Assembly: GCA_016713325.1 (NCBI GenBank)
Contig: JADJPJ010000002.1
Coordinates: 124,001 to 188,000 of the forward strand
Reading direction: 5' to 3'
Length of the DNA: 64,000 nt
From: Candidatus Flexifilum affinis
Lineage (GTDB): Bacteria > Chloroflexota > Anaerolineae > Aggregatilineales > Phototrophicaceae
Shown here one piece after another: positions 7,298 through 16,714 of the stretch (positions are counted from its first letter, which is position 1; every line of letters starts with the position of its first letter). A program made the position numbers and the translations under genes. The notes under the pieces are model-generated. The model had not been told where the DNA came from and did no database searches. It was given only the letters and a program-made list of their open reading frames with translations.

Positions 7298-8653
7298 ATG
7301 TTCCGCAAAGGTGTCATCGTTTTCTGTATTCTGACCGTACTTTCTCTCTCTTTCTCCGTCGCAATCACCTCCGCTCAGGACTGCCCGAATGGGGTCGTCA
7401 CGCTGCGCGTCGATGACTGGTCGAGTGGCGATCGTGTCGAATACATGAATCAGGTCATTGAGGCCTTCGAGGCCGAGAATCCCTGCATCGACGCGGTGCT
7501 TGAGCCAAACATCGGCGACGAGCAGAATACCCGCCGTCTGACCTGGCTGGCGGCCGGGACCAGCCCGGACCTGATGGCCTATCCTCCGGAATGGGCCGCC
7601 CTCTACATGGAATCGTCGGATAGCCAGGCCTATATCGACCTGAGCGAATACATCGCCGGCGAGGACGGCATCGAGATCGGCGTGGATGTCTACGAAGGCA
7701 TTTACGAGCAGGGCTTCTATGACGGCGCGCCCGTCGCCCTCCCCAAAGACTACAGCACCAGCTCGTTCTACATCAACACGGCCCTGTTCGATGCGGCCGG
7801 TATTGAGTACCCGACTGAAGGCTGGACGTGGGATGATGCGCTGGATATCGCCATGCAGTTGACGCTTGACGGCAACGGCAACAATGCGACCAGCCCGGAC
7901 TTCGACCCCGAGAACATCGTGCAGTGGGGCATAGACATTATCAACGACGGTTGGTGGCGCGGCTTCCAGAGCTATCTCCAGGCCTGGGGCGTGCTCACCA
8001 TCACCGAAGACGGCACCACGACCACTGGTTTGCTGAACAGCGAAACCGCGGTCGAGGCACTCGAATGGTATCGTGACCTGGTCTTCACGCACCATGTGGC
8101 CCCGTCGGCGACGGAAATTGGCGCGGTCGAGGGTGGCCGTGTGCAGATGTTCCAGGACGGCGTGATCGCCATGGGCGTGACTTTCCACGGTCCCTGGTGG
8201 CAGGATGTCTTCAACGAAACGCCGAACCTGGAATGGGCAGTCGTGCCCGTGCCGGCCGGCCCCGCTGGACATTCCAGCGTGCTGATGTGGCTGGGCTGGG
8301 GAATCTCCGGCCAGACCGAACACCCGGCAGAGGCATGGAAGCTGCTCAAGTGGCTGACCACGGAACCCGGCCAGCGTGTCTTCGCCCTCAAGGCGCTCAG
8401 CGGCAACCCGGTGGTCTCGCAGGAAATGCAGCGCGACACCGACCCGTACTGGGGCGTGTATATCGCCGAGACCAGCTTCCTGGGACCGCTCGAGGAACTG
8501 CGCACCCCGTACTACAGCCCGTGCGTCGCGACCCCGGCCGGTGACCTGATGAAGCGTGTGCTGGCGGACGGCGGCGACTCGATCGACATTCAGGCCGAGC
8601 TCGACGCGCTGGTGGCCGAGGCCGATCAGTGCATCGCGGACGGCGGCCAATAG
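7298..8653 (+). CDS. Extracellular sugar-binding protein of an ABC importer
   Basis: Family 1 solute-binding protein, 451 aa from the ATG at 7298, which has AAGGAGG seven bases upstream. A longer frame exists upstream but has no such site and would place a non-signal segment first. Residues about 1-26 form a Sec signal peptide ending TSAQD. The mature protein has VTLRVDDW, a WLAAGTSPDLMAYPPEW hinge segment, GWTWDDALDIAMQLT and DGNGNNATSPDFDPENIVQWG. The last of these closely resembles the same stretch in the 614-1957 protein, so the two are paralogues. Two permease genes follow. The GH172 and GH2 genes downstream suggest a furanoside- or beta-glycoside-containing oligosaccharide, but this is inference. 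Confidence 0.93.
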   Translation: MFRKGVIVFCILTVLSLSFSVAITSAQDCPNGVVTLRVDDWSSGDRVEYMNQVIEAFEAENPCIDAVLEPNIGDEQNTRRLTWLAAGTSPDLMAYPPEWAALYMESSDSQAYIDLSEYIAGEDGIEIGVDVYEGIYEQGFYDGAPVALPKDYSTSSFYINTALFDAAGIEYPTEGWTWDDALDIAMQLTLDGNGNNATSPDFDPENIVQWGIDIINDGWWRGFQSYLQAWGVLTITEDGTTTTGLLNSETAVEALEWYRDLVFTHHVAPSATEIGAVEGGRVQMFQDGVIAMGVTFHGPWWQDVFNETPNLEWAVVPVPAGPAGHSSVLMWLGWGISGQTEHPAEAWKLLKWLTTEPGQRVFALKALSGNPVVSQEMQRDTDPYWGVYIAETSFLGPLEELRTPYYSPCVATPAGDLMKRVLADGGDSIDIQAELDALVAEADQCIADGGQ

Positions 8654-8671
8654 GCGGCCAGTAGTTCACGA

Positions 8672-8709
8672 ACCTCACCCCTGGCGAGCTTGCTCACCAG
8701 GGGTGAGGT
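8672..8709 (+). promoter_or_regulatory. Intercistronic hairpin after the binding-protein gene
   Basis: Perfect 13-bp inverted repeat ACCTCACCCCTGG / CCAGGGGTGAGGT with a 12-base loop, 18 bases after the stop codon. No T tract follows. It probably protects the binding-protein mRNA or lowers read-through into the permease genes. Confidence 0.7.
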
Positions 8710-8728
8710 CTCCCAAACAAATCCAGAA

Positions 8729-8768
8729 CAGGGGCGTTCGCATGATTTGGGCGCGTGCAGCGCCCCTG
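8729..8768 (+). terminator. Attenuator-like hairpin before the first permease gene
   Basis: CAGGGGCG (8729-8736) pairs with CGCCCCTG (8761-8768) and is followed by CGCTTTTCTTG. This resembles a leaky intrinsic terminator. It lies 20 bases before the permease start and comes after the first hairpin, so it may reduce permease relative to binding-protein expression. Confidence 0.45.
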
Positions 8769-8789
8769 CGCTTTTCTTGAGGAAAAAAC

Positions 8790-9707
8790 ATGTCCAACCT
8801 GGCACGCAGACTGAACCTCGGCACGCCGCTGGCCCGCCGCGAAGCGCTCAGCTTCTACCTGTTGATCCTCCCGTGGCTGATCGGCTTTCTGGTGTTTCTG
8901 GCCTACCCGATGCTGCGCTCACTGTACTTATCATTTACTTCCTACAATCTGCTCTCCCCCCCCGTATGGATCGGTTTTCAGAATTATGAGCGCATCTTTG
9001 CCGACCCCGATTTCTGGCAGTCGCTGAAGGTCACGTTCATCTACGCGATGGGCAGCGTGCCGGGCGGCACCATCATCGCGCTGGCGCTGGCGATGGTGCT
9101 GGCGCAGAAGCTGCGCGGCGTCAATGTCTGGCGCACCATCTTCTTCATGCCCTCGATCCTGAGCAGCATCGCCGTCGCCATCCTGTGGCTGTATGTCTTC
9201 CGGCCGGAAGGCGGCCTGCTCAACCTGGTGCTGGGGTGGTTCGGCATCGAAGGCCCTGACTGGCTGCTGAGCGAGCAGTGGGCGCTCCCGGCGCTGATCC
9301 TGATGAGCTGGTGGAGCGTCGGTGGTCAGGTGGTCATCTATCTGGCAGGGCTGAAGGGCATCCCGGAGGTCCTTTACGAAGCCGCCGAGATCGACGGCGC
9401 AAACGGCATGGCCAAATTCCGTTGGATCACCCTGCCCATGCTCAGCCCGACCATCTTCTTCAACGTCGTGCTGGCCATCATCGGCGCGCTCCAGGTCTTC
9501 GATGTCGGCTGGGTGCTGACCGAAGGCGGACCCAACAAGGCCACGCTCTTCTACATGATCAACCTCTACGAACGCGCCTTCGAGTTCGTGCAGATGGGTT
9601 ACGCGTCGGCGCTCGCCTGGATACTTTTCCTTATCATCATGGTCATCACGCTGCTGGTGATCCGTTCATCGGCGGTCTGGGTCTACTACGAATCGGAGAC
9701 GCGCTAG
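8790..9707 (+). CDS. Sugar ABC transporter permease, MalF/UgpA type
   Basis: 305-aa inner-membrane permease with six predicted helices. The first (FYLLILPWLIGFLVFLAYPM) follows a short cytoplasmic N-terminus. IGFQNYERIF, NVWRTIFFMPSIL and the cytoplasmic EAA loop YEAAEIDGANGMAKFRWITLP (about residues 197-217), which docks the ATPase, are all present. The partner permease begins three bases after its stop, so they should assemble as a heterodimer. No ATPase gene is encoded in this operon. A shared MsmK-type ATPase elsewhere in the genome must energise it, as is common for this transporter class. TTGAGGAAAAAAC before the ATG supplies the ribosome site. Confidence 0.93.
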   Translation: MSNLARRLNLGTPLARREALSFYLLILPWLIGFLVFLAYPMLRSLYLSFTSYNLLSPPVWIGFQNYERIFADPDFWQSLKVTFIYAMGSVPGGTIIALALAMVLAQKLRGVNVWRTIFFMPSILSSIAVAILWLYVFRPEGGLLNLVLGWFGIEGPDWLLSEQWALPALILMSWWSVGGQVVIYLAGLKGIPEVLYEAAEIDGANGMAKFRWITLPMLSPTIFFNVVLAIIGALQVFDVGWVLTEGGPNKATLFYMINLYERAFEFVQMGYASALAWILFLIIMVITLLVIRSSAVWVYYESETR

Positions 9708-9710
9708 ATC

Positions 9711-11666
9711 ATGGACACGACCACTCGCGCGTCCCTGCCCGCGACCCGCACGACCACTCGCTGGCAGGAATTTCGCACCTCGAAGCGCTGGCAAACGACC
9801 ATTCGGTATGCCTTCAGCTACTTCATTCTCCTGCTCGGCTCGGCCTTCATGTTGTTCCCCATGCTGTGGATGATCTCCGCCAGTTTCAAGCCGAGCTGGC
9901 AGATCTTCACGCAGCCGCCGATCTGGGTGCCACAGCACTGGGAAGAAGTCCGTGCCGGGGCCACTAACCGCATGATTAGCCTGTGGAATGTCGAGGTCGA
10001 TGGCGAACCGCACAAGGTGATCGAACTGGGCGTTCGCCGATATACGACGGTCCTCGACGCCGCGCGTCTTGCTGGCCTGCAATCGATCCCCAGCGCCGAA
10101 GTCGGCGACGCGACAGCCCTGACGGTGGAGGGACTCACGCTCAACGTCCGTGACTGGACAGCCGACGGCCAGACTCAGCAGGTGGTGGCGCTGGCCCGTG
10201 GCGAGGGCGAGACTCTGGTGGTGGCCACCGTTGCCGATGTCCAGACCGCCGCGCTGCGCCTGCCGCTGGACGAGGTCAACGCCGGCGAACGCGCCAATCT
10301 GGAACTCGGGGGCGTGGAATTTCGCGGGCGGGCGCTGGAGATCGATGGCCAGACGATCCAGGTGATCCCCATCGGTCCTGAATCGCAGCTCACGGTAGTC
10401 GGCTCGCCAGAAATCGCGTCCTCCGCCCAGCTCGTTTCGTCCGATCGGCTGAGCAGTGCCGGCTTCGCCGACGTTGGCGAGACCGAGCTTCCACTGATCA
10501 ACGTGACCGGCCTGGAAGGGGAATACATTACCGTTGCCGACGAGACCTGGCACCCGGTGATTGACGAAGCCGAGTTCGACGCGCGCGCCGTCATCGCCCA
10601 GCGCTCCCAGCTTGGCGAGCCGCAGCTCAAAGCCGTCAATGGTGTCGACGTGCAGGTGGCCGTTTATTCGCAGGAAAACCAGACGCCGATCGACGTCGCT
10701 ATCCTGGTCAGCGGCACCACCCAGAGCGTGGTCGTCCCGGTCGATCAGGCCACGACGCTGCGACTGGCGCAGCTTGGCGGCCTGACCAGCGCGCGCGGCG
10801 ATCAAATCGGCCGCATTCCCTTCCGCGTCCAGGATGGTTTTGACGCGGGCGATGAGACGCTCTCGGTGGCTCTGGTGGGTGAACCGCGCGAAATGGCCCT
10901 GATCGTCCCCGCGGCTGTTGTCGACGAGGCCTTCGACGTCGCACCCGAGACGATCCAGCGTGCGATGTATCCCCGCCTCCGCTTCGACGGGTATCAGGAG
11001 GCGCTGCAAACCAAGGTCGGCGAGACCTATTTCACGATCTTCTTCCGCAATTCGTTCGTGCTGGTCCTGCTGAACACCATCGGCCATGTGCTGTCCTGCA
11101 TCATCGTAGGCTACGCGTTCGCCCGTCTGCGCGCGCCGGGGAAGAACTTCTTCTTCGTCATCCTGCTTGGCACGATGATGCTTCCGTACCCGGTGACGCT
11201 CGTCCCGGTCTACGAGATCTTCCGCGATCTAAAAATGGTCAACACGCTTTGGCCGCTGTTCCTACGCTCATTCTTCGGGAATGCATTTCTGATCTTCATG
11301 CTGCGCCAGTTCTTCACGTCGATCCCGCGCGAGCTGGAAGAGGCGGCGCGCATCGACGGGGCGAGCGTGCTCCAGATCATCCTCAACGTGATCGTGCCGC
11401 TCAGCAAGCCGGCCATTGCCACGGTGATTATCTTCACCTTCTGGTGGACCTGGAACAGCTTCCTGGAACCGTTCATCTACCTGAGCAGCCCGGAATTGTT
11501 CCCGGTCTCGGTCGGCCTGAACTTCTTCCGCGACCAATACGGCACGATCTTCTACGACCGGCTGATCGCCGCATCGGTGCTGAGCATGGTGCCGATGATC
11601 CTGCTCTTCTTCTTTGCACAGCGCTACTTCATTGAAGGTATTCAGCTCACCGGCATGAAAGGATGA
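9711..11666 (+). CDS. Sugar ABC transporter permease, MalG type, with a large extra extracytoplasmic domain
   Basis: Second permease of the importer but 651 aa, more than twice the usual 270-300. The first helix (about residues 30-55, FILLLGSAFMLFPMLWMISA) and the FKPSWQIF segment are normal. About 345 residues then intervene (about 75-420) before the usual FFRNSFVLVLLNTI continuation. The remaining helices and the EAA loop (ELEEAARIDGASVLQIILNV, near residue 540) follow. The insert is beta-rich, lacks membrane segments and repeats short VDG/EIDGQ-type strands (VEVDGEPHKVIELG, ALEIDGQTIQVIPIG). By topology it would lie outside the membrane, as the P2 loop of E. coli MalF does. It may dock the binding protein or bind glycan. 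The insert reads through in one frame, so it is not an assembly fusion. Confidence 0.9.
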   Translation: MDTTTRASLPATRTTTRWQEFRTSKRWQTTIRYAFSYFILLLGSAFMLFPMLWMISASFKPSWQIFTQPPIWVPQHWEEVRAGATNRMISLWNVEVDGEPHKVIELGVRRYTTVLDAARLAGLQSIPSAEVGDATALTVEGLTLNVRDWTADGQTQQVVALARGEGETLVVATVADVQTAALRLPLDEVNAGERANLELGGVEFRGRALEIDGQTIQVIPIGPESQLTVVGSPEIASSAQLVSSDRLSSAGFADVGETELPLINVTGLEGEYITVADETWHPVIDEAEFDARAVIAQRSQLGEPQLKAVNGVDVQVAVYSQENQTPIDVAILVSGTTQSVVVPVDQATTLRLAQLGGLTSARGDQIGRIPFRVQDGFDAGDETLSVALVGEPREMALIVPAAVVDEAFDVAPETIQRAMYPRLRFDGYQEALQTKVGETYFTIFFRNSFVLVLLNTIGHVLSCIIVGYAFARLRAPGKNFFFVILLGTMMLPYPVTLVPVYEIFRDLKMVNTLWPLFLRSFFGNAFLIFMLRQFFTSIPRELEEAARIDGASVLQIILNVIVPLSKPAIATVIIFTFWWTWNSFLEPFIYLSSPELFPVSVGLNFFRDQYGTIFYDRLIAASVLSMVPMILLFFFAQRYFIEGIQLTGMKG

Positions 11667-12748
11667 CGACCCCCATGGTCCTTGGAACGAGCACACTCGC
11701 CGGCCTGCCTCTGCTGCGCCCCGGCGTTCGCCGTCTCCGTGTCTCCAGCTACGACCTGGCAGGCGGCAACAGCGACTGGTGGGAGTTCGAGCCTGGGCAG
11801 ACGCGCGCCATCGCCGAACTGACCGGGCCGGGCAGCATCAAGCACATCTGGGCGACGCTGTGGTGCGACGACAAGTACGCACTGCGCAAGGCGCTGCTGC
11901 GCATGACCTGGGATGGCGAGGAAACGCCCAGCGTCGAGACGCCCCTGGGCGACTTCTTTGGCATGGGCCACAGCATGACGCGCAACTTTGTCTCGCTGCC
12001 ATTGCAGATGAGCCCGGAAAATGGCCGCGCCTTCAACTGCTGGTTCCCGATGCCGTTCCAGACTTCGGCGCGCATCGAGATTGTCAACGAGGCCAGCAAG
12101 CGGCTGAACTTCTACTTCTACTTCGACTACGAAGCCTACCCGGAGGGCACCCGCCTCGACGACTACGGCCGCTTCCATGCCCAGTGGCGGCGTGTCAACC
12201 CGACGCCGGGCTGGGCCGACCCTGCCGTGCGCTGGGAGGACAGCCGCGATGCCATGCGCGAGGCCTGGCGCACGCCCAACGTCACCGGCGAGAACAATTA
12301 CGTCATCCTGGAGGCGGAAGGGCGCGGCCACTACGTCGGCTGCCACATGGACATCGACTGCTTCTCGCGCCAGGCCAACGACTGGTATGGCGAAGGCGAC
12401 GACATGATCTTCATCGATGGCGCGCCCTGGCCCGGTCTGCACGGCACCGGCACGGAAGACTACTTCAATACGGCCTTCTGTCCGAAGCAGGAATACAGCG
12501 CGCCGTATCATGGCCTGATCCTCTACCAGGGCACGGACGACTGGCCGTGGCGCGGTAAGAACACGGTCTACCGCTACCACATCGAAGACCCGATCTTCTT
12601 CGAGCAGTCGATCAAGGTGACGATCGAGCACGGCCACGCCAACAAGCTGACCAACGACTACGCCTCCACCGCCTACTGGTATCAGGCTGAGCCGCACAAG
12701 CCTTTCCCGGCGATGCTGCCGGTCGAGCAGCGGCTGCCTCGTCTGTAG
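11663..12748 (+). CDS. GH172 (DUF2961) glycoside hydrolase, probable furanosidase
   Basis: 361-aa DUF2961 protein. This family was classified as GH172, whose known members are alpha-D-fructofuranosidase/difructose dianhydride synthase and D-arabinofuranosidases. Family landmarks are GPGSIKHIWAT, LGDFFGMGHS, WYGEGDDMIFIDG, HGTGTEDYFNTAFCP and YRYHIEDPIFF. Glu244 (in YGEGDD) and Glu265 (in GTEDYF) are 21 residues apart, matching the spacing of the catalytic pair reported for the family. No signal peptide is present, so it should act on imported substrate. The ATG overlaps the permease stop by four bases (ATGA). A second ATG at 11675 is equally possible. The gene ties this importer to a furanose-containing oligosaccharide. 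Confidence 0.9.
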   Translation: MTTPMVLGTSTLAGLPLLRPGVRRLRVSSYDLAGGNSDWWEFEPGQTRAIAELTGPGSIKHIWATLWCDDKYALRKALLRMTWDGEETPSVETPLGDFFGMGHSMTRNFVSLPLQMSPENGRAFNCWFPMPFQTSARIEIVNEASKRLNFYFYFDYEAYPEGTRLDDYGRFHAQWRRVNPTPGWADPAVRWEDSRDAMREAWRTPNVTGENNYVILEAEGRGHYVGCHMDIDCFSRQANDWYGEGDDMIFIDGAPWPGLHGTGTEDYFNTAFCPKQEYSAPYHGLILYQGTDDWPWRGKNTVYRYHIEDPIFFEQSIKVTIEHGHANKLTNDYASTAYWYQAEPHKPFPAMLPVEQRLPRL

Positions 12749-12926
12749 GGAGTGGAATCGGATAGACCCTAGAGTAGCGCCTGAGAGTAACCAGACTGAC
12801 AATTTCCGTGCCGGGTGTTAAAGGACCGGTCACTAAAGGGACCAAAAACGCAGGGCCCAGGGGCTTGTGGTTACTCCGAGCGCTTTACTGCGGACCGCAA
12901 CCCTAAATTGAGGAGGGATAGACCAC
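12749..12926 (+). promoter_or_regulatory. 178-base leader before the GH2 gene, possibly structured
   Basis: Gap unusually long for this operon. GAGTAACC (12785-12792) can pair with GGTTACTC (12869-12876), enclosing smaller repeats such as GGTC/GGACC and CAGGGCCCAGGGG. No known riboswitch consensus was recognised. GAGGAGGGA precedes the GH2 ATG. Confidence 0.3.
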
Positions 12927-15605
12927 ATGACTCAATGGCATAATGAAATCGGCGTGTCGACCCTCACGCTCGACGGCGACTGGCAGTTCTCTCTGGACGG
13001 GCAGAGCGGCACAATCCGCACGCCCGGCGTCTGGGAGGCCCAGGGCTTTCCGCGACGCGTCGAGGGGCCGGCGACCTTCCGCCGGTCTGTCTTCATCCCG
13101 GCCGACTGGCAGGGCCAGCGCATCCAGCTTCAGTTCGATGCCGTCAGCTACTACGTCGAGGCGCGGCTGAACGGCATCCCTGTCGGCGACCACACCGGCA
13201 TGTGGACGGCGTTCGCCCTGGATGTGACCGAGGCTGCCCGCCCCGGCCAGGAGAACACGCTGGAACTGGTCGTCTACAAGCCGGGCGAGCGCTTCGCCAT
13301 GCGCGAATCGCTGGCCGGCTTCCTGCCCGACGTTTGCATCCCGTTTGGCGGCATCTGGCAGAGCGCACGGCTGGTGGCGTTTCCCGGCCCGGCCATCGGA
13401 TCGGTCTGGCTGCTCCCCGACGCCGAGACCGGCCGCGTCCGGCTGGAGGCGAAACTGTACGGCGCGCAGGGCATGCATGTGGTCGTTCACGTGCTCGACC
13501 CGGAAGGGAACTTGGTGGCCAGTTGGAGCGGCACCGACGAGGAAGGCACGCTGGATATCGAGCTCTACGTGCCGGCGCCCCATCTGTGGAGTCCGGAGTC
13601 GCCTGTTCGCTATACTGCCGAGATTCGTCTGGAGGAGCATGGTGTCGATCGGGCCGTGATCCGGCGGTTCTTCGCATTTCGGACGCTGAGCACCGAAGGC
13701 GATCAGCTCCGCTTCAACGGCGATCCGGTCATCCTGCGCGGCGTGCTGAGCTGGGGCTGGTTCCCGGACAAGCTGTGCCCTGCGCCCGACGACGACACCA
13801 TCCGCGAGGAATTCCGACGCATCCGTGCCCTGGGCTACAATTTCTACAAGCTGTGCCTGTACGTCCCGTCGGACCGGCTGTTCGAGATCGCCGACGAAGA
13901 GGGCATGTTCCTCTGGCTGGAACTGCCGATGTGGCTGCCGCAGGTGAGCGACCGCATGCGGCGGCAGGCGCCGATCGAGTACGCCGACATCCTGGCTCAG
14001 GTCCACACCCATCCGTCGGTCGTGATCTACAGCCTGGGCTGCGAGCTGGACAACGCCGTCAACGCCGAACTGCTGGGCGAGTTGAACGGCATCCTGCGCG
14101 GACGGACCAGCGGCGTCCTGGCCTGCGACAACAGCGGCTCCGGGGAGGCCTACGGCGGTCTGACCTTCGACTACGCCGACTTCAACGATTATCACTTCTA
14201 CGCCGATCTTCACTATTTCACGCCGCTGGTCGACCACTTCAGCCGCGACTGGCGTCCGGCGCGCCCGTGGATCTTCGGCGAGTTCTGCGACGCCGACGAC
14301 TACCGCGATCTGGACGAGCTCGCCGCGGCTTATGGCGGTGAACTGCCCTGGTGGCTGGTAGAGAAGAACCCGATCCACTCGCTCCAGGCGTTGGGCTATC
14401 CGCTTCAGCGGGAGCGCATGGCCGCCCTGACCGATCTGGGCTTCAGCGGCCAGGACTTGCAGCGCATCTCGCGCCAGCAGTCGTTCGTCATCCGCAAGAC
14501 GATCCTGGAGAAGGTGCGCGGCCGCGCCGGCATGGGCGGCTACGTGGTCACCGGCGTACGCGATACCCCTCTCGCTACCTCGTCGATGTTCGACGACCTG
14601 GGCCGCGCCAAATACGACGCCGAATCCTTCAAAGCCTTCAACACTGACACCGTGCTGGTGCTGGAGCAGGGGCGGCGGCGGCTGTGGAAGCGTGGCGGTG
14701 ACCGTCCGTTCCCGGTCGATCGGGACAACCTGACCGCCGGTGCTTCGGCCGACTACCGCGTGGTTGTCTCGCACGCCGGCGCGCCGCTGGATGGCGCTGT
14801 TCTGCGCTGGCGGTTGCTCGATTCGGGTGGCGCTGCCGTCGCCGGCGGTGAGAGCGCCATCGAGGGGCCAATCCTCGCCGGATCGCCGCGCGAGATCGGG
14901 TCGCTGGCCTTCACTGCCCCGGAGGCGAGTGGCGAATACACGCTGGTCGTCGAACTGGGCGAGGTGGGGTACGCTGTGCACAATCGCTGGCCGCTGTGGA
15001 TCTATCCCGCTCCTGCGACCCCGCCGCCGCTGGCCTGGTATGACCCGAGCGGGTGCCTGGAAGGGCTGGCTGAACTGGCGGAAACCGCGCTCGACCTGAG
15101 CCGCGGTGACCTGTTCGCCCCGACGGCCGACCGGCTCCTGGTGACCAGCGCCGCCACTCGCGCCGTGCTCGACTTCGTGCGCGGCGGCGGCCGGGCCGTC
15201 ATTCTTCAGACAGGGCCGGGGTCCCTGCCGGCCGTGCCGCGACCGTTCTGGCGTGAATCGATCAAGCTCATCTTCGACCACCCGGTCTGGCAGGGTTTCC
15301 CGCACCGGGGCTATGCCGATCTCCAGTTCTACCATCTGGCGACCGACTACGCGCTCGACACCGCGCGCTGGGCGGAATCGGTGCCGGATCTGACGGCTGT
15401 CACGCCGATCATGCGCCGCATGGATGCGCGCCAGTTCACGCTGACCAACTATCTGGTCGAGGTGCGTCTGGGCAGCGGAAGCGCGTTTGTTTCATCCCTG
15501 CGCTTCGGCGGCGGCGCCGGCGATCAGGTCACGGGATTGACCGCCAATGTCGCCGGTCGCCATCTGCTCGGCCAGATGCTCCAGGTGCTGACCGAAGAGC
15601 GGTAG
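12927..15605 (+). CDS. GH2-family glycoside hydrolase (beta-galactosidase/beta-glucuronidase-like)
   Basis: 892-aa protein with the GH2 domain order: N-terminal jelly-roll sugar-binding domain (TLDGDWQFSLDG to about residue 170), Ig-like domain, TIM barrel (about 270-560), then further beta-domains unlike LacZ. The barrel carries the putative acid/base Glu373 in YSLGCELDN and the putative nucleophile Glu452 in WIFGEFCDADD. The residue before the acid/base is normally Asn (NE) and is Cys here, so catalytic properties may differ. No signal peptide is seen. AGGAGG stands about ten bases upstream. It probably removes a beta-linked sugar from imported oligosaccharide alongside the GH172 enzyme. 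Exact substrate is not deducible. Confidence 0.82.
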   Translation: MTQWHNEIGVSTLTLDGDWQFSLDGQSGTIRTPGVWEAQGFPRRVEGPATFRRSVFIPADWQGQRIQLQFDAVSYYVEARLNGIPVGDHTGMWTAFALDVTEAARPGQENTLELVVYKPGERFAMRESLAGFLPDVCIPFGGIWQSARLVAFPGPAIGSVWLLPDAETGRVRLEAKLYGAQGMHVVVHVLDPEGNLVASWSGTDEEGTLDIELYVPAPHLWSPESPVRYTAEIRLEEHGVDRAVIRRFFAFRTLSTEGDQLRFNGDPVILRGVLSWGWFPDKLCPAPDDDTIREEFRRIRALGYNFYKLCLYVPSDRLFEIADEEGMFLWLELPMWLPQVSDRMRRQAPIEYADILAQVHTHPSVVIYSLGCELDNAVNAELLGELNGILRGRTSGVLACDNSGSGEAYGGLTFDYADFNDYHFYADLHYFTPLVDHFSRDWRPARPWIFGEFCDADDYRDLDELAAAYGGELPWWLVEKNPIHSLQALGYPLQRERMAALTDLGFSGQDLQRISRQQSFVIRKTILEKVRGRAGMGGYVVTGVRDTPLATSSMFDDLGRAKYDAESFKAFNTDTVLVLEQGRRRLWKRGGDRPFPVDRDNLTAGASADYRVVVSHAGAPLDGAVLRWRLLDSGGAAVAGGESAIEGPILAGSPREIGSLAFTAPEASGEYTLVVELGEVGYAVHNRWPLWIYPAPATPPPLAWYDPSGCLEGLAELAETALDLSRGDLFAPTADRLLVTSAATRAVLDFVRGGGRAVILQTGPGSLPAVPRPFWRESIKLIFDHPVWQGFPHRGYADLQFYHLATDYALDTARWAESVPDLTAVTPIMRRMDARQFTLTNYLVEVRLGSGSAFVSSLRFGGGAGDQVTGLTANVAGRHLLGQMLQVLTEER

Positions 15606-15619
15606 CCTGATCCCGCCCC

Positions 15620-16640
<1,021 letters not shown>

Positions 16641-16649
16641 GTGCGCCGG

Positions 16650-16678
16650 TTGTTTAATTCGCAAATTTGTGCTATTTT
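16650..16678 (+). promoter_or_regulatory. Predicted promoter of the DNA polymerase gene
   Basis: TTGTTT (16650-16655), 17-base spacer, TATTTT (16673-16678), in the short AT-richer stretch right after the G/C block and about 37 bases before the TTG start. Confidence 0.45.
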
Positions 16679-16714
16679 GAGGGTTGTGCGCACAGATAGT
16701 TAGGGGCATAGCCC

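Noticed and set aside
12903..15335. 810-codon minus-strand open frame opposite the GH2 gene
   Set aside because: GC-rich third positions create long antisense frames here; the plus strand carries the GH2 motifs and a ribosome site.
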